DNA of 64,000 nt from assembly GCA_032622095.1 (NCBI GenBank), contig CP136061.1, positions 35,225,797-35,289,796 on the forward strand. The letters are read 5' to 3'. A program made the translations under genes and the position numbers. Under the pieces are notes generated by a model. It was not told the DNA's origin, made no database searches, and saw only the letters and a list, made by a program, of their open reading frames with translations. The DNA comes from Siphonodentalium dalli. Its lineage: Eukaryota; Mollusca; Scaphopoda; Gadilida; Siphonodentaliidae. This document shows, one piece after another, positions 46,853 through 59,800 of the stretch. The stretch's first letter is position 1, and each line of letters opens with the position of its first letter.

Positions 46853-47329
46853 AAATTAAATTACTAACTTTTATCCTAAATTAATAAAATCCATTTTTAT
46901 CCAAATTTTAATGATATATTATACTTCTGTATTGATCTTGACTGTCTCTGTATTGATCTTGGCTGTTAATGATATATTATATATTAATCTTCTATATTCA
47001 TCTTGGCTGTTAAGTTTTTGAATCATTATTTTTATGCTCATCTCATCATTCCGAAACATTGTATGAAGATTGTTGTATCTCTGTATCATCTTGCAAAAAC
47101 AATAAAGTTTATTCATCTATTTTTTGGTTTATCTATGAAATATTCCAACTCAGGTACTGAAAACAAACAAAATGAGGGGCGTGCCATAAATTGTTTAAAG
47201 GGCAGGCCTAGCCACACATATAACTTTATATCCTTTATATTCATAAACCATGGTTCTATATTCCCGGTTTGAGAACATTCATATATTTTAACCTGATAAA
47301 TTGCATAAATTCTAACATCTAGTGGTCTA

Positions 47330-47960
47330 ACTCCAGACAAATGCACATGGCTACAGGCAACAGACCAGGACACACCGACTGACCATGGTTGTTCGGCTCG
47401 GTGTGAGAAAATATTGAAAACTATACAATAAAATCGCAAATCACCTAGCCTCAAATTCTCCAACTGATGATCATTTCAGTCCACAAGTTTGACCAAATAT
47501 AGTAAAATATTGTTTTGTTAAACTAATTAGCAGTTTTGTATTGGCCAGGGGGAGGGACAATGACAACCGGGCCGACCATGGATTAGGCCCAGTGTGCGAA
47601 AATTTTGAAATCTGAACAAGAAAATCGCAAAATCCTAACATCCTAGAGTTGGACATTTCAAACCTGACACCCCCACTTAGGTTGGAAAATTTCCAACTGA
47701 TGACAATTCAATGACAATGTTGACCAAATGTATGACACTATTGTTTTCTTAAATTAACTAGCAGTTTTTGGCTAGCACAATGGAGGGACCAGGACACAAG
47801 CATTCCAAGTGTTGGAAATTTCCAAACTGTCACCTCCCCCACCAAGGTTGGAAAATTTCCAACTGATGACCATTTCAATCCAAAATTTTGACAAAAAATA
47901 GGAAAATATGTAAATATTTGTCCAAAAGTTGGGGGGTGAGACACCCCCCCCCCCCCGTCT
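47330..47960 (-). mobile_element. GACGTGGC hAT-like family, partial, reverse orientation
   Basis: Repeated TTCCAACTGATGA, CGGTGTGAGAAAAT, ATCGCAAA.TCCTA and GTTGGAAATTTCCAA blocks match 17030-17830 on the opposite strand. It ends in a C run near 47943-47957. Element ends are not preserved. Confidence 0.45.
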
Positions 47961-48436
47961 GCATATAACATGTGACTATGGTATTGATAGGAGATACACA
48001 CCGTGTATGGTTCAAGCATTATATTTTTTTAAGAATGTTTTTTCATCAGTAAAATATATTTGGTAGAGCAGCGGACATCTTTCATTGAAACTGACAACTC
48101 AATTCAGCAATTACTGCCCAACCCCTTATTTTGATTTTAGGGGGGCAAATTGCCCTCCTTAAATGACCAGACCTGAACATTCATCAAAGTATCATATAGA
48201 TCTCGTAATCCATGATTTAGACATGATTGCAGATGGATGGATGGAGGACCCTCGCGAGTGGAGGCGTACAGTGATGGAAGTAGAACATTTATATATTATA
48301 TAGTTTATTTTTATGGACTGGATTTTTTTTTTATCACAATAACATGATAACACAAATCATATACATCACATAAAATAACATTTAATAAATGTGGAACCAT
48401 TAACAGACATTCTGCTATATTTATGCTTTGGATTTC

Positions 48437-48589
48437 TTCTGTTATGTTGTTAGACCATTCAATGCAGCGCGCATATGTCTCAATTCACAACTGTTATGTT
48501 AGACCATTCAATGCAGCGCGCATATGACTCAATTCACAACTGTTATGTTAGACCATTCAATGCAGCGCGCATATGACTCAATTCACAAA
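48437..48589 (+). repeat. Minisatellite, three 49-bp units
   Basis: CTGTTATGTTAGACCATTCA, ATGCAGCGCGCATATGACTC, AATTCACAA repeated three times with few changes. Each unit has the palindrome GCGCGC next to CATATG. Confidence 0.85.
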
Positions 48590-48596
48590 TGAAAGT

Positions 48597-49017
48597 CAAA
48601 CCTGGATCTAGTTACTGCCTTTTACAGAATGAGGTCCCTATAGGGTGAATTTAGTGATGATATCTCAGTGGGCTAGCATCACCAAACTCACTCTCGGGAC
48701 TTCATTCTGCTTAGGCCTCTCTCTAGTCTAAAATTAACATTGTTTTAGTTCCTTTTTCCCTTCTGTTCAGTTTCTATATCGCCAAATTTGCAGAAGATAA
48801 ATTGCATAATCGAGGTGACTAATGGGTGACCATCACCAACTTCAACTGGGGAACTTCAATCTGATCCTAGGTCTCCCATAGCAGTTGGGGCCTATAAGCA
48901 GAATTAGGTTCCCAGATGGTGAATTTGGTGATGCTAGCCCACTGCGGGATTATGTCACTAAATTCACCCTCTGAGGACCTCATTCTGCAAATATCAGACA
49001 CACTATATGCAGACTTG
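48597..49017. mobile_element. CAAGCCTTGAAATAG hAT-type MITE, long form
   Basis: Flanked by ATGAAAGT and CTGAAAGT (7 of 8). The ends are decayed (CAAACCTGGATCTAG; CTATATGCAGACTTG). Two hairpins surround the core with TTTGCAGAAGATAAATTGCA. Confidence 0.65.
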
Positions 49018-49461
49018 CTGAAAGTAATAACATTTTCATGAGCTTGTTTAGGATGTCTTCTCATCCTTCAATGATTTAGTACATTGTGGAGCTTAGAATC
49101 ATGTTTTAATTTTAGAATTCGGAAATATGATATTTTTCCATATTCTACATGATAAAACAAAATTGAGATATTCTTCCCAACAGATATCACTTGACACTAA
49201 AAACTCTTAGAGTAAAAAAGAATTTGGATCTCACTAGATCACTGAGATCAAGAGATTTTTAGAAGTATTTTAAGATAAAATAACACTATAACATGTGGAC
49301 GGAATAAATATTTGAGATTACAATAAAATTGGAGGTGGCCAACCTGTTCTAACATGGAGGTTTCTTCAATTCACTGGAGCAAATAAATGAATAGAGCTGA
49401 TTGTAGTATCGTGTATATAATACTAAATAAGTTACACATGAGCCCTTATTGCATATGTTAA

Positions 49462-49853
49462 CCCTTTACCCAACAAACCGGCCAAAACCGGCCAAATAAA
49501 GCTTCAACAGCCTAAAATATCTTCGGTCTGTCTCAATAAAACCATACAAATATGGATATCATTGGAACCGGCTCATTGACCACATTGTGATGGTTACAGT
49601 TATGCCCTGTGCCAATGCATTCTCTTATATATGCGAGTCGACCATAGGTCGCCTCGCATATATAAGAGAATGCATTGGCCTAAAAAAAATCTTTTTTTAA
49701 CACTTTTTACCATTTTTTCTTACATTCTTTAACAATTTTATAATTTTTAATGTGTTAAGCCAATGCATTCTCTTATATATGCGAGGCGACCTATGGTCGA
49801 CTCGCATATATAAGAGAATGCATTGGCACAGGGCCCTTCTGTTGGGTAAAGGG
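49462..49853 (-). mobile_element. piggyBac-like MITE
   Basis: Full length in reverse orientation, TTAA on the left and TTAT on the right. Confidence 0.85.
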
Positions 49854-50054
49854 TTATAGGGCAATAAATCCATGTTTTCCATAAATCCAGGCAAGAATTG
49901 CCATGCATTGTCTCAAAGGAATTTCTCTATATAATCAAGTTTCTCCAGACAGATCTCGAAAAAATCATTTTAAAATAGAAATATTAGGTAAAATTTGTGT
50001 CTTTGGAACGTAAAAGCCTGAAATTATTAAAACTTAAGAATTATCAGCTATTAA

Positions 50055-50485
50055 AGATGCATAATCCGAATTAACGCTCTCAAATTATTATTTCTTTGGC
50101 TTCGGGGGTAAAAAATATTTGAATCGAGTCGAGGAACCCACCCATGAAAGCTCAAGACTGATGAGTTATCGATTTTTGAAATTTGTTATTTGTTGAGATA
50201 TGTGGCCAGAAAAAATTTGTCACGGCAACGGTCTCTGATAAAATTGCAGATGAAGATGGATAACTCTAAAATCAAGTGGTAATACGGTTAGTTAATAATG
50301 ATAATTAAGTGATAATACGGCCATATTTCGTTGAATAACATGTTGATAAATAACATGTTTTGGGAAATTTTATACCATAGTTGACAAATTAATTAATCGA
50401 TTCTGATAACTAAAATTTTGAAGAAATGTTATTGTTGTTGTTGTAACTTGATGATATGGGGACCGTCTGATCGGATTGAGTACCT
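50055..50485. mobile_element. GGTACTCAATCCG-family MITE
   Basis: AGATGCATAATCCG and CGGATTGAGTACCT with TTAA on both sides (50051-50054 and 50486-50489). GGCTTCGGGGGTAAAAAATA and GAATCGAGTCGAGGAACC are present. Confidence 0.75.
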
Positions 50486-50684
50486 TTAAGTAAAGTCTAC
50501 TTTCTAATAATACATCATACCTGGATTTAAAAGCCTGGTTTTCATATCAAAATTTGTAACAAGTTGACCATCTCCAACCAGTACATATGTGAACACTCAG
50601 ATTAATGTTATTGATATTATAGTTATTGTTGTGAAAAATAAGACATTTCTGCTTGTAGCTTTTAACCTGTAGCTCACCACTTAA

Positions 50685-50910
50685 CCCTTTCATGACGGGA
50701 GTTGTGCTGGTGCAGCATTAAAGATCATGTGCCCGTGCATTCTCTTACATATGGAGAGAATATAAGAGAATGCACTGGCTTACAAGGACAAGGTAAACAT
50801 TTTTAGGCCAATGTATTCTCATATATGTGAGGCTCCTGATGGGAGACTTGCATATATAAAAGAATGCATTGGCACAGGGTTTTCAGGAAGCTCCAGACAT
50901 GAATATAGGG
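50685..50910 (+). mobile_element. CCCTTTCATGA-family MITE
   Basis: It starts CCCTTTCATGACGGGAGTTG after TTAA and ends TTCAGGAAGCTCCAGACATG, AATATAGGG. Two diverged hairpin modules (CATTCTCTTACATATGGAGA; GGCCAATGTATTCTCATATA) are inside. Confidence 0.7.
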
Positions 50911-51408
50911 TTACTCTGTTTTATTAACAAATATGATGCTGTGGCTATTGAAAACTATGTGCCCCCAAACGGCAACAGCACCACATTTCTCAATAAAGCA
51001 CTGACACAATACATCCACCTACTCATTTATTACATTTTTTCTGAAATCTATGCAGAGTTTAGCCACAGCACCGTAAATTAACCCAATATTGACTTTGTTA
51101 CATTTTATTGTGATATGAAATTATTGGAAATTGTCTATTCAGTGAACAGAATTTAGTGTAAAAACATGGACTATGTAAATTTAATGGTTTATCAAACATC
51201 TTCTAAATTGTTTTCATCTGCAGATAAACAGATTTTGATAATCCCAATTGAAATGATATTTCCACCAAACAAACAATTTTCAGAGGTTCATACAAGCTGT
51301 TTCATACATTGTTAGATTGATACAGCACAAAAACATTTTCTACATATTCTCTAAACTTTTCAGAGAACTGGAGATTCTCTCATTGCACAGATACCAGAGA
51401 CAGGTTAA

Positions 51409-51652
51409 CCCACTCATGATGGGAGCTGCGCTGGTGCAGCATTAAATATCCTGTGCCAGTGCATTCTATTATATATTCGAGTCTCCCATAGGGAACCTCA
51501 CATAATTAAGAGAATGTACTGGCTTATAAGATCAAGGTAAATGTTGTTAGACCAATGTATTCTCTTCTATATGCAAAGAGACCCGCAAATATAAGAGAAT
51601 GCATTGACACAGAGTTTTCACCAAATTTCAGGAAGCTCCAGTCATGTAAGTG
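51409..51652 (+). mobile_element. CCCTTTCATGA-family MITE
   Basis: CCCACTCATGATGGGAGCTG after TTAA; the right end is GGAAGCTCCAGTCATGTAAG, TG before TTAA (51653-51656). Two decayed hairpin modules are present. Confidence 0.7.
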
Positions 51653-52102
51653 TTAAGAAGCTACAAGACAGAATCGGTGAACAACGAACACATAACAAAG
51701 TTTATATTTTATCAAAGTATAAAATATATAAAAATACGTGAACAAACAGATCATGTTACATGTCATGGCAAGATAAAATTGTTTATCACAGAAGGCGCAC
51801 CATATAAAATTGAATTTCTTTAAAACATTTAAAATTTCTTTGTCAACTCTCAATTTAAATGAGCACAACTCCAGTTTCAACAAATTTCTATTTAGATATT
51901 GAATCAAATTCTAAATAAATGGTAATAACAATCAAATTTCCACTATAGCACGACGAGATGCTTATTCAAAATTGAGAGTTGATGTTTTTTTTTAAAATCA
52001 AGTTCTTTTTGATAAAATTAGCAGCAAAGGTTGTTGGAATAAATTGTCATGAGGTTTGAAAAGGTGGAAGCTGTGAAGAAGAGACCAAATGATCTGCTTT
52101 AA

Positions 52103-52713
52103 CCCTTTCATGGGGGTTCATGACGGGAGCTGTGCTGGTGCAGCATTAACCCTTTACCCAACAAACCGGCCAAAACCGGCCAAATAAAGCTTCAACAGCC
52201 TAAAATATCTTCGGTCTGTCTCAATAGAACCATACAAATATGGATATCATTGGAATCGGCTCCTTGACCACATTGTGATAGTTACAGTTATGCCCTGTGC
52301 CAATGCATTCTCTTATATATGCGAGTCGACCATAGGTCGCCTCGCATATATAAGAGAATGCATTGGCTTAAAAAAAATCTTTTTTTAAACATTTTTTACC
52401 ATTTTTTCTTACATTCTTTAACAATTTTATAATTTTTAATGTGTTAAGCCAATGCATTCTCTTATATATGCGAGGCGACCTATGGTCGACTCGCATATAT
52501 AAGAGAATGCATTGGCACAGGGCCCTTCTGTTGGGTAAAGGGTTATAGATCCTGTGCATATCTAAGAGAATGCACTGGCTGGCTAACAAGGTAAATATTG
52601 TTAGGCCAATACATTCTCTTATGTCAGGCTCCCTATGGGAGACTTGAATATACAAGAGAATGCATTTGCACAGGGTTTTCGCAAAATTTCAGGAAGCTCC
52701 AGTCATTGAAGGG
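52103..52713 (+). mobile_element. CCCTTTCATGA-family MITE interrupted by a piggyBac-like MITE
   Basis: CCCTTTCATGGGGGTTCATG after TTAA; the right end is AGCTCCAGTCATTGAAGGG. The internal TTAA of GCAGCATTAAAGATC has been used as target by the copy at 52150-52542. Confidence 0.75.
52150..52542 (-). mobile_element. piggyBac-like MITE nested in a CCCTTTCATGA MITE
   Basis: Full length in reverse orientation, TTAA on the left and TTAT on the right, exactly at the internal TTAA of its host element. Confidence 0.85.
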
Positions 52714-52845
52714 TTGTTAATGTTACAAAGAAACGCCCATCAGTTAAGGAATTTACAGATGGCGCGGTGAGTGGCACATTATCTGCTATTCTGTGTCTCA
52801 CACGAAATCATAACAAATAAAATCATTGAGGCTTTCACATGGCAA

Positions 52846-53289
52846 CAAGACTTGAAATAGTGTGTCTGTCATTTGCAGAATGAGGTCCCCCGAGGGTGAC
52901 TTTAGTGATGCTTCCCTGCACAGTGGGCTAGCATCACCACATTCACCCTCTGGGGACCTCATTCTGTTTAGGTCTCATCTTATGGGAAGTATAAATAGTC
53001 TCAAATTAACATTGTTTTTAGTTAATTTTTCCATTCTGCTCAGTTTCTATATCCCCTAATTTTCAGAAGATAAAATACATAATCGAGGTGACTAATTAAT
53101 GGGCGAACATCACCAACTTCAACTGGGGAACTTCAATCTGATCCTAGGTCTCGTAGTCGAGGCCTAAGCAGAATGAGGTTCCCAGAGGGTGAATTTGTTG
53201 TTGATAGCCCACTGTGCAGGGTAGCATCACTAAATTCACCCTCTGGGGACCTCATTCTACAAATGTCAGACACACTATTTCCAGGCTTG
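52846..53289. mobile_element. CAAGCCTTGAAATAG hAT-type MITE, long form
   Basis: Ends CAAGACTTGAAATAGTGTGT and ACACACTATTTCCAGGCTTG. Two hairpins (CCCGAGGGTGA, CCAGAGGGTGAATTTG) flank the core with CCTAATTTTCAGAAGATAAA. No clear target duplication remains. Confidence 0.7.
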
Positions 53290-53825
53290 CTCAACACTAT
53301 TGATAGGACCTTTACAGGCGACCTTTACAGACGACCTTTACAGGCGACCTTTTCAAATTCCCGAGACAGTTAGAAGTGTGATAAATCTTACAACCACATG
53401 GATTTCACACTAGGATCATGCAGCCACATATAGATGAGTTCATATAGTTTGCATAGAGCATCATCAAATATCATTAAATTCTGTGTTTAAAATGATGTTC
53501 ATGAGTAACAATGATGGATGCCAAGTGTCCTCTGACAGGAAAAAATAAATTAATTCTTATATAAACAAAAAGACATTTAAAAAAAAACATTTCAAACAGA
53601 ACTCAGCTGACAAATAAATTATCTTCCCACTAAATATTATGGAATGTTATAGTCTGTTGATGCTTGAAGAGTGATGACGTTCTCCATTCCAAACCTATCC
53701 ATGTCAGAGGAAACTTGGACCAATGATATTCTGGCAGTATGTTCTTCACTATATACAATAAAATGCTACATGATTATGACAATATGATCACTGTATGGAG
53801 AGAGCACTCTGTTGTTTCTTTGGCA

Positions 53826-56800
53826 CTAAACGCAGAATTTTCTTTTCAACAACTCTAGATAATCTGAGTTAGCTTTCTGAAATGAAGAGTTGTAACCTTC
53901 CGTCTCTCTCACAATCGGCTTCAAGTTGTCATGTGGAGCTGCAAAGAAAGGAAGAGTTAGTGACCAGTCTGAGTAAACTCATACCTAAATATTCATTACA
54001 ACATTGAATATAAGGTCTGACGGATAACATCGCTATCTCATTTCCAAGTCCTCGGGATTCCATAATCTGATTGATTGCGTAAATTATTTTCCGTCCAATG
54101 AAACCGTATGGGTTAATAAACAAGTGTTAGTGGGCGGAGACTCCCATAATGTCACCTCTAAATATAGTAACAGAGCGGAATTTCTCCGATCGAAAGCGAT
54201 GCTTGCAAATACAACAGAGACAACAATGGCTTCGAAATTATATATTCGGATTAATTTGAAGGATGTGCTAGACCTGATAGATAGGCCTGCGCATGGTACC
54301 AACTTGGCCTCCCATAAATATAAATAGAACTCACTCATGTCCGTGTATTTGATTTACTTTCATGATTGTACCATGGTTTGCAAATCAAATTATTTGTCGT
54401 AAAAAAGTCATCTGAAAGTTAACACCGAGGAAATGACTAAATTTTATGCTTTTAAATAGTTCTAAAGCATCATTTTTGATGACGACCTTATTTTTTGCTC
54501 TCGGATGCAGCTTTCCGGTTGATGCAGCGAGTTCATCTCCCGAAAAAGAATAGTCACACACACGACAAATATTATCTGCTGTAAGTTTATGTCGCGACAC
54601 AGGCCATTGCTATTGCGAAGCACAACAAATAACACGTGGGGACACCTGTCAATCATCGATGTATTTTTTTTAATCCGTGACGTCATTTTGGGGAAGCTCT
54701 TCGCTGAATAGAAATGGTTTTGGCCACATAAGCTCCAGACTCTATATTTCAAATATAGAGTCGACGTTCACCCAGACTGGTTAGTGACCAGCATGCCCGA
54801 TTTTAGTGTGCATGTCATTTGCAGAATGGGGTCCCCAGAGGGTGAATTTAGTGATGCTATCCTGCATAGCGGACTAGCATCACCAAATTCACCCTCTGGG
54901 GACCTCATACCGCAAGACCTCATCTGGTATGGGAGACATAGACTCAAGATTGAAGTTCCCAAATGATGAATATTGTGATGTACACCCATTGGGATTATAC
55001 AATGTGTCGTCTGCAAATTTGGGGATATAGAGAATCTAAACTAAAAAAGAAATAGAATCTATGTGAAGAAGTTTCTATAGAAATTTGATAATAAAGAAAC
55101 TTTCCAAAGATGAGGCCTGAGCAGAATGAGGTCCCCAAAGCTTCGTTGTGAATCAAATTTATCAAACCCGTTTCATAAAATCTTATATCCCAACATAACT
55201 CGTTGGAGATCCTCTATATATCTCACTGAGGTACGTGCTTCCGAGGATCACTTGGCATCGTGCCAACAAAATGACCAAGCAGATTAATACTATTTCGAAA
55301 AGCCCCACATGACACAAACACCAGACAAGGCAAAATGATTGCTTTGTTCATTAAAGTTAAATTCTTGTCCAACTTCGTTGCACTAACAAAAATAGACCCA
55401 AAAACAAAGAGGCAAATTGGGGGACTATATTTTCCGTTGCCAGCCAGAGGGCACAATACTGTCGTAAACAGTTGTGCAACGTCTCAGCCAACACTGTAAA
55501 TGTATGCATTTTTCAGCTTCTTTTAAGGATTTTGATTTATTAAATAGGCATAAAGCTCTAGGTTTTTTCATGTGATATACAAGGTCTGCAACTCGTTATG
55601 TTGGGATATAAATTTAATGAAACTCGTTTGATAAAATCTTATATCCCAACATAACTCATTGGAGATCCTCTATATCCACTATCCATCTAGTTCCTATATT
55701 AAATAACAAGCTTTATTTACTCTTAATACTCTTACTCTTAATAATGCCATTTGCTGGAAAAATAAATAAAATGGATTTATTTTTATTTAAGTTGGGGGAT
55801 TTGGAAGTGATCGATCGTGTTACAGGAACGTCTCATGTATCCAAGAGTCTGGATATGGTTTCCATGATCAGACCAAATGAAATTCAATGGCATGACAGTT
55901 TTAAAAGCTTTTAAGCTCTCTTTTCAGAAATTTAAGACAATTTTTTTCTTCAAAATGATAAAAACATCAATGAGTGGATGATAATATCTTTTGTACGAAG
56001 CCAGTTTAATTGTTATTGGGATATTCCTGTTTATATTTATTACACTGAAAAATGGCCATAACGTCAACAGCCCAGCACATGTACCTTTATCAGCCCAGCA
56101 CATAACATCATTCACCAACGGAGATGTTGAAGTCCAGCACTTTTCAAGCCATGAATGCAAGCCTGGATATAGTGTGTCTGTAATTTGCAGAATGAGGTCC
56201 CCAGAGGGTGAATTTAGTGACACTCTCCTGCAGAGCAGACTAGCATCACCAACTTCACCCTCTGGCGACCTCATTCTGCTTAGGCCTCAAATGCTATAGG
56301 AGACCTGGGCTCAGATTGAAGTTCCCCAGTTGAAGTTGGTGATGTCCACTCATTAGTCACCTCGATTATGCATTTTATCTTCTGCAAATTAGGGCATATA
56401 GAAACTGAACAGAAGTGAAAGAGGTCCCAAGAGGGTGAGTTTAGTGATGCTAGCCCGCTGTTCGGGGTAGCGTCACTAAATTAACCCTCTAGGGACCTCA
56501 TTCTGCAATGACAGACACACTATTTAAAGACTTTTATGAATTGACATTTGTCCAATTCAAGAGTATTCCAGGCTTTCGATGCCCCTATTGGCCATATTCT
56601 TATTTAGCTCAGTTTAGGTCTGCATTAATCCCAGATTACACCTACCTGCTTCTAAGTGTTTCGCTATACTTCTATTAAGCTCTGCCTTCAGCCGAATGCT
56701 CAGAGCATCATCTAGATTGTTAATACTGACGTCGTTTATTGCGTTACTCATGGAGTAATTACCCAGACTGCTCTGCAGCTTACTCCGGTCTCTCTTCTCC

Positions 56801-59800
56801 GACCTGTTGATGATAAATATCCAAACGATGATTCAAACGCAAACATGAATTTAGAAAAATATCCAAATGATGATTTATATGCAAAACATGAAATGAGAAA
56901 AATATCCAAACGATGATTCAAACGCGAAACATGAAATGAGAAAAATATCCAAATGATGATTTAAAATAAATGCGAAACATGAAATGAGAAAAGTGTCCAA
57001 ATGATGATTCAAACGCAAAACATGAAATGAGAAAAGTGTCCAAATGATGATTCAAACGCAAAACATGAAATGAGAAAAATATCCAAATGATGATTTAAAC
57101 ACAAAACGTGAAATGAGAAAAGTGTCCAGTGAGAAACACCCCAATTTATTTTATTTATTTATGAGTTAGTGATTAACCCTTTCTATACTAAATGGATTCT
57201 CCCATCATTGATAAAAGTATATATTGGAATCGTCTATTATTAATTTTGAGGGGTGTTCAGGATACATAAGCAGACAATAGACATAAAAAACAGATAATAC
57301 AATAGCAGACGGGTTTATTTTTTTAACTAATTATTAGAAATTGGAAAAAACTGCAGTCGTTTTTTTAACTAATTATCTGAATATTTTCTAAGGCCCTTCC
57401 ACACGCCGTTTGCCATGTGTATCGGCTGCGCAAAAACTGTCTTTGGAATTTTCTGCGGCGATGACAGTTATGTTTCTGTTGAACTCAGGGTTTTTTGTTA
57501 TTCGCGTATTTTTGTTTAAAATGACTGCATGGTGAAGCTATGCACAATCACAGTCCAAAACTGATATAGACCAAAAACTGCTGTGCTTCCAGTGTCTTCA
57601 TTCTATACAATCATTGTAAAAGTCTGAATTAGCCGACCAAATGTAGCCGAATCGCGCGGTACATGTGTAGTATATGAGTAGTATATGAGTAGATCTATCT
57701 AGTTGTATATATATTCACAGTAGCTTAGCTTTATATGTGAGTTGTTTGTCTGTCGATCTATCTCATGTTATATCTGATATACTCACAGAAGCTTAGCTTT
57801 ATATGTGAGTTGTTTGTCTGTCGATCTATCTCATGTTATATCTGATATACTCACAGAAGCTTAGCTTTATATGTGAGTTGTTTGTCTGTCGATCTATCTC
57901 ATGTTATTTCTGATATACTCACAGCAGCTTAGCTTTATATGTGAGTTGTTTGTCTGTCGATCTATCTCATGTTATATCTGATATACTCACAGAAGCTTAG
58001 CTTTATATGTGAGTTGTTTGTCCGTCGATCTATCAAGCTGGTCATTAAGCTTGAGTCTCCATTTCATTTCAGTCTCGTACAAATCCTTGAACCGTTTACT
58101 TTCGTAGTCTTTCGTTTCTTTTTCTGTCCGAGATTTTTCGTACTCCATCTTAACATGGTTCATCTCATCCTGAAGGAACCAATGTCAGAGTTATTACAGG
58201 TAAATGTTATGCACTGTCACAATTAATACAGCTCATAATACAATTACAGCCTAAGACCATATTCAATCTTGACATACGTCTTCTCCAAGTTCAACCACAA
58301 ACACACCAAATATTATGGAATACTGTTGAATATTGCTTAATTTTTCTTAATTCTAAGCCACAAAAAGCAGCATAACTCCATAACCAGCAAATGTATTCAT
58401 GCCAATAAATATGGAAATATTAATAAAAACAATTAACAAAAAGAAATGTCTTCAGCAAATTAAATATATAAAGAAACACAATGGAGACCTTACCTAAATC
58501 TAGCCATTTCAGAAAATCTGTTACTACATTAGACAGAACATATACAAGAAATGGTATCATTTGATCTAAAGGTGAAAGCTGCTGAACTTATTATCAAAAC
58601 ATTTCCTGAGGGAACTACTTCAATGCAGGGACCAGCCGAGAGGGCGACGTGGACGACTTCTTCGCCCTAGCGCCGTCCGCTTCGCCTTATTTTTGCAGTC
58701 GGGCGAAGTTCAAGTCGCCCTGAAAATTCCAAAGTTGACTGACGAAAATCGGCAAAATTCCCCAAATAATTTATGATAATTTACAACTGTCAACAGTGAT
58801 TGCACACAATACTCAACTATCAAGGTGTTGTAAAACAATTAACACCTGTATTGCTCCAATCTGGAAGCATGTTGACAACGGAGTCTGATTACTGGCAGCT
58901 GTGAAAACATCGTCGGGCCTCAAGTGTTAATCTGGTTGTTGTGATTTTTAGATTACCGTGATTACCACACCTTACAATGAAGATTACAACTCACAGCTCT
59001 CACAATGTGTCAGTTCATCACTCCCTCTATGGAGTTTGGTTAAAGAAATTTAAAAACAAATTCATTTGTGAAGCATATTAAATTTTCAAACGGGATTACT
59101 AATAGAGCGCAGTGAAAGTGTTCATGATTTCGTTTCGTTTCGGTTTGATAAATATTGTTGGCATTTTTAAAAACCCGAAAAATATGAAATAAAATCTTGT
59201 CATTCTCCCACAATTACGATATAAAATGCTGCTATCCTCTCACAATTATGTTTGGGTATTATTAATAGTTATTAGGGTCATGAAGTGAACATAAAGACTC
59301 CATATTTCAACCATTGTTTCATAAGTTTAATTGACATATTACATCTCTCCTATTTTCGTTCTATAGCGACTCCTGTCGTAGTACTGTTCAATTTAAGTTT
59401 TGTAGACTCACTTCGCCCTATAGAACGGCCACTTCGCCTTATTTTGATAGTAGGGCGAAGTCATTTCGCCCTGAAAATATGGTCTAGGCTGGTCCCTGCT
59501 TCAATGGTCAATTTTATGCTACTTGTGAATATGCCTTTTAGTTAATGATACTTCAGAGTATATGCATCTAATCATGTACATATACAGGATATTTAGGGCT
59601 TTGGTCATTTGTTCTTCTCTTACCCTTCGCACTATAACATGTACAATCCTGTACAATCAAGCAATACATAAAACATTCACAACATGTCTACAAATTTGAA
59701 TAGAATTTTCCTGAATATCTTCCGTAATTCTGTCAGTAATAGTAATTAGATGTGAGAATAATAGAGAATAAACCATTCTACTGATCCCACTAATGGTGAT

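Noticed and set aside
39205-52655. Recurrent open frames containing RVDHRSPRIYKRMHW and LNTLKIIKLLK, found near 21012, 39161, 42197, 43340, 45012, 49697 and 52368
   Set aside because: They are translations of the palindromic hairpin and linker of the CCCTTTACCC MITE. The same peptide appears on both strands because the DNA is palindromic. Not genes.
55223-55456. Minus-strand frame of 77 codons with hydrophobic stretches
   Set aside because: No recognisable domain, no splice signals that fit the neighbouring coiled-coil exons, and flanked by foldback repeats.
57969-58226. Plus-strand open frame of 85 codons
   Set aside because: It lies antisense to the coiled-coil exon 57991-58169, whose frame and splice phases are consistent with the other three exons.
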